Shown here: piece after piece, positions 25,250-35,256 of the stretch
Layout of the letters: every line of letters begins with the position of its first letter
Numbering within the stretch: the first letter of the stretch is position 1
Assembly: GCA_951812785.1 (NCBI GenBank)
Contig: OX638335.1
Location: forward strand, 571,630 to 635,629
DNA from: an uncultured Gammaproteobacteria bacterium
GTDB lineage: Bacteria > Pseudomonadota > Gammaproteobacteria > UBA4575
DNA: 64,000 nt
Reading direction: 5' to 3'
Program-made: the position numbers and the translations under genes
The notes under the pieces: generated by a model
Told to the model about the DNA's origin: nothing
The model's input: only the letters and a program-made list of their open reading frames with translations
Databases searched by the model: none

Positions 25250-28200
25250 ATGAGTGCAAAAAACAAAGTACATGTTAATACTCATTACACCCGCTCCATC
25301 AATCTGGAACGTGACGCTGATTCACTCGAAGTCGTTAATGCCTATATTCCTACCTCCAGGGCATTACGGCTGTTTGCCCGCGTGGCGGAAGGATTCGGTG
25401 ACACGCAAGCACCCAGAGCATGGTCATTAATCGGCCCTTACGGATCGGGCAAATCTTCCAGCTCGGTCTTTCTATCGCATTTGCTGTCATCACCCGAACT
25501 AGTCACCACGAAGGCTGCATTTAAAAATCTCAAGTCGTCTGAGGCAGACATAGATAAGCCGTTCCAGAAGGAAATATCCAAAAGCAATGGCTATTTGAAG
25601 ATACTTATCACTGGCTCTCCTGAAGCAATGGGGCAAAAGATAGTTGAAGGCTTGTCGGAGTCAGCGGAATGTTTCTTTGGTCAGTTTCCAGGGAAAAACC
25701 CTAAAATCGTCAGCCAGCTAAAAGAACTTACGACCCAGGACTCTGTATCGACCAGCGAGTTGTTGAAGCACTTAAAGGGACTGCAAACAGCTTTGTTAAA
25801 CAAGCAGTGCAAAGGAATTTACCTGGTCATCGATGAGCTAGGCAAATTTCTAGAGTTTGAAGCGCGTCATTACGGTGCTAACGATATTTATATGCTGCAA
25901 GCGCTGGCCGAACATGCCTGCAAGGGTAGTGAGTGCAATCTGTTTCTATTCGTTCTCCTACACCAGTCCTTTGAACAATATGCCAAAGGACTTGGTGAAA
26001 GCCTCAAAAATGAATGGTCAAAGGTGCAGGGTCGTTTCGAGGACATTCCATTTCTAGAATCCTCTGAGCAGGTGTTACGGGTAGTCAGTGCCGCATTTGA
26101 TTACGAATTTTCACAGGCTGAATCGCGAAGGATTAAATCGTCCACCAAGGAAATCGTAGCTGTCCTGCATGAAAGCGAGGCATTGCCTGGCGTCATGAAT
26201 AAAACATCCGCGTTGGACTTGATGGCACATTGCCACCCATTGCATCCGGTCAGTGCCATCCTGTTACCCGTTCTGTGCCAAAAAGTTGCACAAAATGAGC
26301 GCACGCTATTTAGCTATCTGGGTAGTCATGAAGAATTTGGCTTGCAGGATATGCTGGATCGACTTGAATCAGTTGACGACTATATCTACCCGCACCATGT
26401 GTACGACTACTTTATCTCCAATCAGCCAGCAGCACTGGGCGACTATCGCACCCATAGACGTTGGGCAGAAGTAGTCACTGCCATTGAGCGGTTAGGAGAT
26501 GCACCCGAAGATCAGGTCAACCTGCTTAAGACCATAGGTCTGCTCAACATTATTGGGATGAAAGGCGGTTTCAAAGCCTCCAAAGCATTGCTTGAAACCT
26601 GTGGAAGAAATAAGACTGCGGTTGGCAATTCGTTAAAAGCGCTATCAGAGATATCAATTATTACTTATCGGCGTTTCAGTGGTGAATACTGTGTCTGGCA
26701 AGGCAGTGACTTTGACCTCGAAGAAGCTGTAGAGCAGGAATTGAATAATCTTGGGGAATTTTCGCTGGCTTCTGAGCTGAATGGCTTGGACAGCATCATG
26801 CCTGTAGTAGCCCGCCGGTATACCATCAAGAGCGGTGCGTTACGCTACTTTCAGCCTGTGTTTGTCGATGCTCAAACTTATACACATACGGCAAAAGTAG
26901 CAGAAGACCCACGTATTGTTTTTTTCCTCGCGTCTGCACAGGACGATGAGAAGGTCTTCAATGAATCTATCGTTAACTATTTCTCTGAAGTAGATATTGT
27001 TGCCTTGTGCCTTAACGGTATCCAACTAAGGGAAGCTACAGCTGAGGTATTAGCGTTACGGCAAGTACAAAACACCAGGCAAGAGCTTAATAGTGACCCA
27101 GTAGCGAAACGGGAATTTGAAGATCGCATCACCGCTGCTGAACATTCCCTGAGTATGTTGCTTCAGCGCATACAAGAACAGCCACAAGAATGTATTTGGT
27201 TTAACGCTAATGAAAAACTGGAAGTATCTAACAAGAGAAACTTCCGGGAAGCATTATCGGGTGTATTAGAGCGCGTCTACTCGAAATCGCCAGTCCTCCA
27301 TAACGAACTAATTAATCGTGACAGGCCATCTTCGCAGGCTAATGCTGCACGTAATAAGCTGCTTGAAGCAATGATGGCATATCCTAACAAAGAAGACCTG
27401 GGAATAGAAAAATTCCCCCCAGAGAAAGCCATCTATCGTTCCATTATTCTCAAAACCGGAATACATAACCTAGAGAAAGGAGAGTTTCAGGCTCCTGGTG
27501 AGAAATCGCCCCTATACAGCGTGTGGCAGCAGATTGATACATTTCTAGATAACACGGAAAAGCAGTCCCGATCATTCGCTGAGCTGAATAAAGTCCTTTT
27601 GTCGCCTCCTTATGGGGTCAAAGCGGGTGTCTTACCCATTCTCTATATTGCGGCGTACTTGGTTTACCAACACGAATTGGCTTTATATGAGAATCGCCAA
27701 TATAAACCTGTAATGACGCAGGAAATGTTAGATCGTTTTGTGAAACGACCTGACGAATTTACTTTCCAGCGTTTTAAAATTACTGGGCTACGTTCATCAA
27801 TTTACAAAGAGTATTGTAAGATCATCGATGCTGGTTCAAAGCAGACTGTTGTTCAATTGGTAAAGCCTCTCGCTCAGTTTATTGGGAATTTACCCGATTA
27901 CACCCAGAAAACTAAAACGTCAGAGCTATCAACCAAGGCTAAGAAGGTTAGAGATTCATTTAAGTATGCGAAATCTCCTGAACATCTTATTTTCGAGGAT
28001 ATTCCTAAAGCTCTTGGATATGAAAAAGAATTATCAAAGGATAAGCCAAACTTAGAAGGGTTATCCCAATCGTTGCAGGCTTGTTTGAAAGAGCTTAAAG
28101 ATGCTTATCCAAACATGATAAAACAGCAAATTAGAATGCTATTAGATGCTTTTCATTTGGATAGTGATAACGATTTGGGAGATCTTCGCAGGAAAGTCGC

Positions 28201-28723
28201 TGGGCGCTATGAAGGCTTAGATCAACATACGGTAGATGTGGATGGTCTAAAAGCATTCATTAAACGGCTTACTAGACGACAAGGTGATGATGAGAACTGG
28301 CTAGAGAACGTATTAATGTTTCTTGGTCAAAAGCCAACAAAAAAATGGACAGACACTGTCCGCTCCGAAGTGGATGTTAAGCTGAGTGATTATGCAAAGC
28401 GCATCTTGGACCTTGAGGCATTGCGGGTACATTATGACAGATCTAGAAAAAGCATGGACGGTGAGTTCGATGTCATATTGCTTAAGTCCCTCAAGAAGGG
28501 TAGTGAACCTATAGATGAGGTAGTTGCTATTGATCGCAAAATAAAAGAGTCTATCCAAGACTGTAAAGAAGAAATCTATGAGGCGATCAAAAAACATACT
28601 GACAGCGAACTCCAACTAGCGGCATTAGCTGAAGTAGTTGATGAATTTTTAAATGAACGAAACAGACCTATAACTACTTCAAGAAATAAACGAAACCGGA
28701 TAAAAGAGGTGAAAAATGGCTAA
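25250..28723 (+). CDS. sspC: Large ATPase, SspC-type
   Basis: This 1157-residue protein has a P-loop GPYGSGKSSSSVFL near residue 63 and a Walker B-like LVIDELGKFLEF near 192. The rest is alpha-helical with no membrane segment. It follows the DUF4007 gene by 14 bases and precedes the PAPS-reductase-like gene by 12. In SspBCD systems the middle protein is an ATPase needed for modification. Alternative: an ATPase of a different DUF4007-containing system; I regard SspC as most likely because of the complete gene trio. Confidence 0.72.
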   Translation: MSAKNKVHVNTHYTRSINLERDADSLEVVNAYIPTSRALRLFARVAEGFGDTQAPRAWSLIGPYGSGKSSSSVFLSHLLSSPELVTTKAAFKNLKSSEADIDKPFQKEISKSNGYLKILITGSPEAMGQKIVEGLSESAECFFGQFPGKNPKIVSQLKELTTQDSVSTSELLKHLKGLQTALLNKQCKGIYLVIDELGKFLEFEARHYGANDIYMLQALAEHACKGSECNLFLFVLLHQSFEQYAKGLGESLKNEWSKVQGRFEDIPFLESSEQVLRVVSAAFDYEFSQAESRRIKSSTKEIVAVLHESEALPGVMNKTSALDLMAHCHPLHPVSAILLPVLCQKVAQNERTLFSYLGSHEEFGLQDMLDRLESVDDYIYPHHVYDYFISNQPAALGDYRTHRRWAEVVTAIERLGDAPEDQVNLLKTIGLLNIIGMKGGFKASKALLETCGRNKTAVGNSLKALSEISIITYRRFSGEYCVWQGSDFDLEEAVEQELNNLGEFSLASELNGLDSIMPVVARRYTIKSGALRYFQPVFVDAQTYTHTAKVAEDPRIVFFLASAQDDEKVFNESIVNYFSEVDIVALCLNGIQLREATAEVLALRQVQNTRQELNSDPVAKREFEDRITAAEHSLSMLLQRIQEQPQECIWFNANEKLEVSNKRNFREALSGVLERVYSKSPVLHNELINRDRPSSQANAARNKLLEAMMAYPNKEDLGIEKFPPEKAIYRSIILKTGIHNLEKGEFQAPGEKSPLYSVWQQIDTFLDNTEKQSRSFAELNKVLLSPPYGVKAGVLPILYIAAYLVYQHELALYENRQYKPVMTQEMLDRFVKRPDEFTFQRFKITGLRSSIYKEYCKIIDAGSKQTVVQLVKPLAQFIGNLPDYTQKTKTSELSTKAKKVRDSFKYAKSPEHLIFEDIPKALGYEKELSKDKPNLEGLSQSLQACLKELKDAYPNMIKQQIRMLLDAFHLDSDNDLGDLRRKVAGRYEGLDQHTVDVDGLKAFIKRLTRRQGDDENWLENVLMFLGQKPTKKWTDTVRSEVDVKLSDYAKRILDLEALRVHYDRSRKSMDGEFDVILLKSLKKGSEPIDEVVAIDRKIKESIQDCKEEIYEAIKKHTDSELQLAALAEVVDEFLNERNRPITTSRNKRNRIKEVKNG

Positions 28724-28735
28724 CAAAAAAACACA

Positions 28736-29584
28736 ATGAAAGCGATGAGTCAGTTAGATGGAGCGCGGCATGTGCTTGGCTTGTCGGGCGGAAAGGACAG
28801 TGCCGCGCTTGCGATTTATATTAAAGATAACTATCCAGACATCCATGAGAAAGTCGAATATTTCTTTACAGACACGGGCGCGGAACTGCAAGAGGTCTAT
28901 GACTTTTTAGAGAAGCTAGAAGCTTATTTGGGCAAAGCAATCATTCGTCTGAGTAGTGGGAAGGATTTTGATCATTGGCTAAAAATCCATAACGAGTATC
29001 TGCCCTCTGCACAGCAGCGTTGGTGTACTCGTAAAATGAAGATTGAGCCGTTCGAGAAGTTTGTGGGTGATGATCCTGTCGTGAGCTATATTGGTATTCG
29101 GGCAGACGAAAACCGAGAAGGTTATATCAGCAAGAAAGAGACGATTAAAGCGGTCTTCCCATTCATCGAGGGCGGTATTGTCCGGAGCGATGTGTTCCAA
29201 ATACTTGAAGATTCGGTGGGTATTCCTGACTATTACAAATGGCGATCACGGTCTGGTTGTTACTTCTGCTTCTTCCAGCGGCAGGGTGAATGGCTGGGAT
29301 TAAAGAGACATCACCCTCAATTATTTGAAAAAGCCAAAGCCTACGAGCAGAAAACCCGGATTAAGTACGATTGGAAAGAGGGTGAGATACCGATTAAGGG
29401 GCATGGCTATACCTGGTCATCGCAAGGCACGATCGAAGAGATCGCTGCAAAAGCGGAAGCGCGAGAACAGAAATCAGGTGTTACCGCAACAGTCAGTAAA
29501 GTATCTGAGAGCTGGCAAGACGCGCTTAAAAATGTGGATGATGATGATCCCGAAGACCAAGCTTGCTTGATTTGTAGTTTGTAG
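28736..29584 (+). CDS. sspD: PAPS-reductase/ATP-pyrophosphatase family protein, SspD/DndC-like
   Basis: The 282-residue protein has the ATP-pyrophosphatase loop LGLSGGKDSAALA near residue 14. Two Cys pairs (GCYFCFF near 180 and CLICSL at the end) suit an iron-sulfur cluster. DndC and SspD of this family activate DNA for sulfur insertion into the phosphate backbone. The motif WCTRKMKIEPFEKF is typical of the DndC/SspD branch. Immediate neighbours on both sides are in the same orientation, within 12-16 bases. Confidence 0.8.
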   Translation: MKAMSQLDGARHVLGLSGGKDSAALAIYIKDNYPDIHEKVEYFFTDTGAELQEVYDFLEKLEAYLGKAIIRLSSGKDFDHWLKIHNEYLPSAQQRWCTRKMKIEPFEKFVGDDPVVSYIGIRADENREGYISKKETIKAVFPFIEGGIVRSDVFQILEDSVGIPDYYKWRSRSGCYFCFFQRQGEWLGLKRHHPQLFEKAKAYEQKTRIKYDWKEGEIPIKGHGYTWSSQGTIEEIAAKAEAREQKSGVTATVSKVSESWQDALKNVDDDDPEDQACLICSL

Positions 29585-29599
29585 AGCATAGGATTTCGC

Positions 29600-31219
29600 A
29601 TGTTAGAAGCTATTTTAAGCAATTTCTCAATGGATGAGCTAATCAGCTTTCTCCCAAAAAGAGCTGTTGATTTTGCGCTGAAAGTTACAAATGAGAATGA
29701 CGAATTAGACAAGTCCGGTGTTGTAAAGGTCGTATCAAACACTCGCGGGATTGACTTTATTGTTGATAAGAGAAGTAGAAAGCTGCTTATAGAACGAATG
29801 CTGCCTGAAGCCCTGGTTGAACTATTTCCTGAATTTAAATTAGAAGGAAAATCAGTCGAGCCAAGGCACTACGATGCAGTAGCAAGCTGGTCGGAAAACA
29901 ACGTAGGAGAATTTGCTAAAAGGATAGGTCTGTATAGCGACTACGTTGAATCCCAATTCGAAACTACGGATATAGAAACAATTTCCAGAGTAGAGCCATC
30001 TTATGGATTATTTCCTTATCAAAAGAAAATATCCGATACGGTAATCGACAGATTTAGCGGTGAAACTAAACGTTTACTTATCCACCTTCCAACCGGTGCT
30101 GGAAAAACAAGAACCGCAATGAATATCGTTGCTGAGCATCTGAGAGAAAGTCCAAATAATTTAGTTTTATGGTTAGCTGATAAAGAGGAACTATGCCAGC
30201 AGGCATTCGACGAATTCAAAAAGGCTTGGGGGAGTTGTGGAGATAGGCCTTGTGCAGTCTACGGCTTCTATGCAGATAGTGACGAGAGTTTGAGTGGCAT
30301 CGATTCCGGTTGTGTTGTTGCGGGCCTCCACAAACTTCTGAGTATTAAAAAGAAAGACTCAAACCAACTGAAGCTATTGTATGACGAACTGCGAAGCAAA
30401 GTGACCCTAGTTGTATTTGATGAGGCACATAAGGCCATAGCTGATAAGTACGGTCAGGTCACAGAAGAATTTATTAACTTTTCAGGTTTCGAGGCAAAAT
30501 TAATCGGCCTTTCTGCTACGCCTGGTAGGCGCTATTCCGAGTCAGGCCCTTCAGATGAAGACAAAGTGCTGTCTTTATTTTTTGATGAAAATAAAGTGTC
30601 TATGGAAGTGCCTGGGTATCTCTCACCAATCGATTATCTGGTAGAGAACAAGTTTCTAGCTAAAGCTACCTTCATGTCCATTAACTATGAGCATTCCAAG
30701 GTGTATGGCTATGAACTTAAGGGTTGTAGTGCCAAAGAAACCAACAAGGCACTTTCGAAGAATAATGATAGAAATAAAACAATTATTGAAATCATCAAAA
30801 AAGAATGTGCGCAAGGTAGCAAAATAATTCTATTCGCATGTAATGTTGAACATGCACAGAAAATGGCGGTAGTTCTAAATTATTTGGGAATTAGGGCTGC
30901 ATCGATTGATAGTAAATTGGATAGTGTTGAAAGCAGAAGATCGAAGATAAAACGATACAAGTTTGGAGACCTCCAGGTTCTTACAAACTACGGGGTATTA
31001 ACTGCTGGCTTTGATGCCCCTAAAACAAACGTTGTGATTATTGCTAAACCAACGACATCGCTTGTTGAATATTTGCAGATGGCGGGAAGAGCGATGAGGG
31101 GGGCAAAAAGCCACGGAAACGAGGAATGTAGAGTACATACCATCGTAGACCATATACCTGAATTTAATAATATATCTATGGCATTTGAGTATTGGAATGA
31201 AATGTGGAGTGAAGGATAG
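29600..31219 (+). CDS. DEAD/DEAH-box helicase of the defence operon
   Basis: This superfamily 2 helicase of 539 residues has Walker A HLPTGAGKTRTAM near 154, DEAH box VVFDEAHKA near 272, motif III LSATPGR near 302, and motif VI QMAGRAMRG near 493. There is no nuclease domain and the N-terminal 150 residues are unassigned. It follows sspD by 15 bases and its end overlaps the next gene. It fits the helicase of the effector set that acts with SspBCD; I do not assign a letter (F, G or H). Confidence 0.82.
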   Translation: MLEAILSNFSMDELISFLPKRAVDFALKVTNENDELDKSGVVKVVSNTRGIDFIVDKRSRKLLIERMLPEALVELFPEFKLEGKSVEPRHYDAVASWSENNVGEFAKRIGLYSDYVESQFETTDIETISRVEPSYGLFPYQKKISDTVIDRFSGETKRLLIHLPTGAGKTRTAMNIVAEHLRESPNNLVLWLADKEELCQQAFDEFKKAWGSCGDRPCAVYGFYADSDESLSGIDSGCVVAGLHKLLSIKKKDSNQLKLLYDELRSKVTLVVFDEAHKAIADKYGQVTEEFINFSGFEAKLIGLSATPGRRYSESGPSDEDKVLSLFFDENKVSMEVPGYLSPIDYLVENKFLAKATFMSINYEHSKVYGYELKGCSAKETNKALSKNNDRNKTIIEIIKKECAQGSKIILFACNVEHAQKMAVVLNYLGIRAASIDSKLDSVESRRSKIKRYKFGDLQVLTNYGVLTAGFDAPKTNVVIIAKPTTSLVEYLQMAGRAMRGAKSHGNEECRVHTIVDHIPEFNNISMAFEYWNEMWSEG

Positions 31220-33035
31220 GAGCTTGAATAGTAGATTCTTAAGTGCAGAAACGGTTATCAACTCGTTAAGGGATAACGGATATAGCAATACAGCCTACGC
31301 TTTGTCTGAATTAATAGACAACAGCCTGCAAGCAAAGGCAACACGCGTTGAAGTGGGTTTTATAGAAAAGAAATCAGAAGGAAATGAGAGAAATTGGCAT
31401 CATGTGAAAGAAATTTCTGTTTGGGATAACGGAACTGGGATGAACCCTGAAACACTACTCAAAGCAATGCAGTTCGGGGGTAGCGAAAATAGATACGATG
31501 AAGAAGGAATGGGAAAGTTCGGAATGGGCCTGCCTAACTCATCCATTTCACAGTGCAAGAGAGCGGACGTATGGAGCTGGACAAAAAACTCAGCCCCTTA
31601 TTATACCTACCTAGACGTGGAAGAAATGAGGAGCGGTGATCTTGAGCATGTACCAACTCCCATAGAGTCTGAAATACCTGAAAAATACAAGAATGCATTT
31701 TTCCCCAAGATTCCCGAATCCGGCACTCTTGTAGTCTGGTCAAACATTGATAGGCTTAGTTGGAAAACTGGCAAATCTATATACAAGCACTGTGAACTCT
31801 TGATCGGGAGACTATATCGGAATTTCATTTGCAATTACCATGTAAAAATCGAAAGCGTCACCTACCGGGAAGAAGATCAAGATGTATTAAGCGCTATGAA
31901 AAGAGATCCTTTTAAGCTTAATGACCCGATGTATTTGATGAAAAATTGCTCACTGCCGGAACTTCCGGGTCATTACAAGGGTGAAGCTTTCTTTGAAAAA
32001 TTTAATGAAGAACCTGTACCCGTTGAATATGTCGATGAAAATGGTGACAAGAAGGAAGCCAATGTAATAATTCGTACTTCAAACGCTAAGAACAATATTG
32101 CTAGGGAGATACTCAAAGGATCGAAGGTAAAACTTGGCTCCACAGAATGGGGAAAACATTGCGCAAAAAATATTGGCGTTTCAATTGTTCGTGCAAAAAG
32201 AGAACTTGTGCTCAGAGACTCCTTCATACCTAAGGAACTCAGACAGTATAAAGGACGATTTATTGGCGTTGAGATTGAGTTTCCACCAGTTTTAGATCAT
32301 GTTTTTGGCGTAACCAATAATAAACAAGATGCCGTCAAACTAATCCCATATGATGATTTGTCAGAAGTAGCAAAACAACACGGATTCGATACCGAGCAGG
32401 AATTTAAAAGAGATCTTGAGCTAAATGAAGATTCTTTTCTACAGGTTCTAAAGATTGTAGAAAAAATTAAGTCGAATATCACTGCTTTAGGTAACAAGCT
32501 AAGCGAACTAAGCGTAGAACCTATAAAGGGCAATGGTAATGAGCCTGCCACAGAAGACAATAACGCCGAGAAAAAGGCCACTGAAGGGTCGAAAAACAGG
32601 GAGCAACACGGTCATAAAACAGACGGTTACAATACTGAATTAGACAAAGACGAAGTCACCGACCACCTTAAAGGTCAACTAGACCTTACGGAAGAAGAAG
32701 CGAAAGACAAGGCCGATAAAATTATCCTTTCTGGGAATAGATTCCTTATCGAGTCAGTGGCAAGAGATACAGATGCGTTCTTTGACGTTTCTACCCAAAA
32801 AGGGCTAACTCTAGTGCTCTTTAACACCAATCATGTCTTCTATGAAAAATTTATAAGCAAACTCCCTGACGAAGAGTTAGATGTTATGCAAACTGCGATA
32901 GCTGGCTTTGCTAGAGTTATGAACGAAACTACAGACCCCAGCAGGCAACGGTTCCTTAATAGTGTTCGTAGAGAATGGGGAATAGTTATTAATGAGTTCT
33001 TAGATGAGAATGCGGGTGACTTTGAAGAGATTTGA
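31185..33035 (+). CDS. GHKL-type (MORC/Hsp90-like) ATPase
   Basis: The 616-residue protein opens with a Bergerat-fold ATPase: YALSELIDNSLQA (N box), VWDNGTGMN (G1) and GKFGMGLPNSSIS (G2). Such ATPases dimerise on ATP binding and are found in MORC, Hsp90, MutL and several phage-defence operons. A charged linker near residues 445-490 (rich in Glu, Lys, Asn) separates it from a helical C-terminus. The start may be 31185, 31197 or a GTG at 31209; all overlap the helicase gene, so translation is coupled. Confidence 0.8.
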   Translation: MSIGMKCGVKDRSLNSRFLSAETVINSLRDNGYSNTAYALSELIDNSLQAKATRVEVGFIEKKSEGNERNWHHVKEISVWDNGTGMNPETLLKAMQFGGSENRYDEEGMGKFGMGLPNSSISQCKRADVWSWTKNSAPYYTYLDVEEMRSGDLEHVPTPIESEIPEKYKNAFFPKIPESGTLVVWSNIDRLSWKTGKSIYKHCELLIGRLYRNFICNYHVKIESVTYREEDQDVLSAMKRDPFKLNDPMYLMKNCSLPELPGHYKGEAFFEKFNEEPVPVEYVDENGDKKEANVIIRTSNAKNNIAREILKGSKVKLGSTEWGKHCAKNIGVSIVRAKRELVLRDSFIPKELRQYKGRFIGVEIEFPPVLDHVFGVTNNKQDAVKLIPYDDLSEVAKQHGFDTEQEFKRDLELNEDSFLQVLKIVEKIKSNITALGNKLSELSVEPIKGNGNEPATEDNNAEKKATEGSKNREQHGHKTDGYNTELDKDEVTDHLKGQLDLTEEEAKDKADKIILSGNRFLIESVARDTDAFFDVSTQKGLTLVLFNTNHVFYEKFISKLPDEELDVMQTAIAGFARVMNETTDPSRQRFLNSVRREWGIVINEFLDENAGDFEEI

Positions 33036-33083
33036 AGCAGGATGCCATAGATGTATAGGTCGAGTTGATATGAAGGGCAATGA

Positions 33084-34007
33084 ATGCTGCTAGAGGGAGA
33101 AGGCTTTTCACAAGAACTTCTGAATTCAATCTCCAAATGCCAAAAATCATTTGTGGCATGTAGCGCTTTTGTCAGATCGAATGCGCTAACTACCTTGCTG
33201 GCAGATATACAAGACATTGAAGTTATTATTGTCGCACGTTGGCAAAAACAAGATTTAGTATCAAGTGCTTCAGACCTTGACACTTATCAGTTGTACAAAG
33301 AGAGAGGCTGGAAGTTTGGTATATCGCAGAACTTTCACGGAAAAGTCTACCTTGTAGACCAGAAAAGCATATTACTCGGTTCTGCAAACCTAACTCAAAG
33401 GGGGCTTAATATTGGGAGTCTTTCAAACATAGAGTTTGGAACCACCATTTCAGCTAACCGAGCAGACCTAGATAAAATTGACCAGTTTTTAGATACTGAA
33501 GTTGTCTGGCTTGATGACTATCAATTCCAGTTGATTAAACAAGATATAGATTCAACAGAAAAGTTGAACAAACCTCTATCCAGGTTGCAATGGTCAAATG
33601 AAATCCAAGAGCAACTATTGAGAAAAGTTACCTACCTCTGGGTACATGAGCTAGTATTTAACGCGCCTCAGACGCTACTTTGCTTAAACCTAGATGAAGC
33701 AACCCAGCTTCACGATTTTGAGCTTTTGAGTCTCGATATCGATACTCTTGCAACGGAATCTTTAAAAAATGGATTTAGACGATCTAGGCTCTATCTCTGG
33801 GTAATTTCACAACTCCATCAAAATCAGGAAATGAACTTCGGCGCTTTTTCACATACGCTTCACAACGCGCTATTGGATGATCCAACACCCTATAGAAAAG
33901 AGGTAAAGGAATTTATCGCTACTTTATTCGCTTGGCTCGAATTTTTATCCGATGAATTCGAGGTAACACAACACCGGAAAACCTCATCCGTTCGGCTAAA
34001 AATTTAG
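33084..34007 (+). CDS. PLD-family nuclease of the defence operon
   Basis: This 307-residue protein has one HKD motif (HGKVYLVD, then LLGSANLT) near residues 84-105, so it must act as a dimer, as in PLD nucleases of defence systems such as DrmC or BfiI-like enzymes. It is the last gene of the operon, 48 bases after the GHKL ATPase. The second half (MNFGAFSHTLHNALLDDPTP etc.) is unassigned. It is the only likely nuclease among the three effector genes. Confidence 0.78.
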   Translation: MLLEGEGFSQELLNSISKCQKSFVACSAFVRSNALTTLLADIQDIEVIIVARWQKQDLVSSASDLDTYQLYKERGWKFGISQNFHGKVYLVDQKSILLGSANLTQRGLNIGSLSNIEFGTTISANRADLDKIDQFLDTEVVWLDDYQFQLIKQDIDSTEKLNKPLSRLQWSNEIQEQLLRKVTYLWVHELVFNAPQTLLCLNLDEATQLHDFELLSLDIDTLATESLKNGFRRSRLYLWVISQLHQNQEMNFGAFSHTLHNALLDDPTPYRKEVKEFIATLFAWLEFLSDEFEVTQHRKTSSVRLKI

Positions 34008-34020
34008 GGATAAATAAGGG

Positions 34021-34073
34021 GATTATGTAGCAAAGTGCCGAACTTGACTATTGAGGCACTTTGCTACATAATC
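34021..34073. repeat. Perfect 19-bp palindrome ending the defence operon
   Basis: GATTATGTAGCAAAGTGCC (34021-34039) and GGCACTTTGCTACATAATC (34055-34073) are exact inverted copies around a 15-base loop. It has no T-run, so it is not a standard terminator. It could be a Rho-independent-like stem, a processing site or the end of a mobile segment. Confidence 0.8.
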
Positions 34074-34079
34074 TTGAAA

Positions 34080-34754
34080 ATGTACTTACCACTATTCTTG
34101 TCGTTGCTGATGCCTTGGAGTTTTGCGAATGCTGCTGATTTTCCTACAAAGTTATTCGATGTTGAGCTTGGTGCTAAGTTAGGTGTGGAGAGCGGTGGTA
34201 ATTCGCTGTCCGGTTTGAACGGAGAGTTTAAGGCATCAAATAGATTTCTTGGCATGGGAATTCACGTATATTTCAAGCCGAACCGACAGTATGAAGACTA
34301 TCCGTATAAGGAATTTCCGAATAAAACCAATTACCCTTTAACTACATTTAGGCTGTACGCATATCCGGTCATTTCGTCGATTTAATATCCTTCATACGAT
34401 CAGTTGGAGGTCTATGCAATTGAGTACAGTACAATCAATGATGAATGTGCGGAGGAAAATGAAGACTGCAAAAAGAAAATCTACTGGAAGGTTCGTCGGC
34501 TTTGCGATGCGTTCACTGCGGACCTAGGCATAGAGCCAAAGATCTACGATTATTATGAGCCTATTAATCCTATTAATAGTTTACGGAAGTATTCTTGTGT
34601 ATTCAAAAAGGACGAGAAGGAGCTTTCCGTCAGTGGTTATGGATATCTAACTATTACGCTGGCATATTCGGACGAAGCGGTCGATAAGAGAGACGCCGAG
34701 TTGGAACTTCTGCAGCATAAAGCCTATGCCAAAGAGAGGAAGCCTTACGAATAG
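34080..34754 (+). pseudogene. Secreted protein gene split by an in-frame stop
   Basis: An ATG at 34080 starts a signal peptide (YLPLFLSLLMPWSFANAADF). The reading frame stops at a TAA at 34383-34385 and continues in the same frame, with no shift, as YPSYDQLEVYAIEYSTIN, to a stop at 34752. The two halves together make a coherent exported protein of about 223 residues with Cys pairs and many acidic residues, so the TAA looks like a nonsense change. I do not recognise the family. Confidence 0.5.
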
Positions 34755-34846
34755 TCCTAGTGTTGTTTAGCCAATTGCCAGCTGCTGGTATGTTTTCCTA
34801 TACCATGAATCCATGTTGTCTTTGTAAATACAGAAAGAGTGCATTA

Positions 34847-35254
34847 ATGAAGAAGTTGCTTATTGCTGTGGTATTCGCAGTTACCTCCAGCGCCGTTGTT
34901 GGGGTAGAAGTGCTTTATTGTGTGGAGAACGCGTCGGCAGGGCTAGCGAAGATAGATGGGGTTTATAAACCCGGGGGCTTTGAACTAAAAAAATGGACAA
35001 TGCGCGTTGACGGAGAAACACTCATGCTCAAAGGAGGCGGTCTTGACATAGGGGGGAATTTTGAGTGCGTTTACCCAATGCCAACGCTTCACCCAGAATT
35101 GCTGCTTTGTCACGACTCGTTCTATCACAGCATTGGCTACAACAAAAAGACAGGGAAAGGGGTGAGTGCTGAATACTTTGCTGATTTGACTATGCCTAGA
35201 GGAGAAGTCGGGGATACCCCTACAGTCTCTCTCTTTACTTGCGATGCGTTCTAG
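34847..35254 (+). CDS. Small exported protein of unknown function
   Basis: Starting at MKKLLIAVVFAVTSSAVVGV, a clear signal peptide, the protein is 135 residues. Cys residues in YCVENASAG, FECVYPMP, LLCHDSF and FTCDAF suggest disulfides. An upstream in-frame ATG at 34760 would add 29 residues lacking signal character, so I chose 34847, behind a weak GA-rich site. No family is recognised. It lies with two other exported-protein genes beside the defence operon. Confidence 0.55.
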   Translation: MKKLLIAVVFAVTSSAVVGVEVLYCVENASAGLAKIDGVYKPGGFELKKWTMRVDGETLMLKGGGLDIGGNFECVYPMPTLHPELLLCHDSFYHSIGYNKKTGKGVSAEYFADLTMPRGEVGDTPTVSLFTCDAF

Positions 35255-35256
35255 CT

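Noticed and set aside
24327-34007. Dnd or BREX system
   Set aside because: No DndD/DndE, PglZ, BrxC or BrxL-like gene is present; DUF4007 with a large ATPase and a PAPS-reductase-like protein fits SspBCD better.
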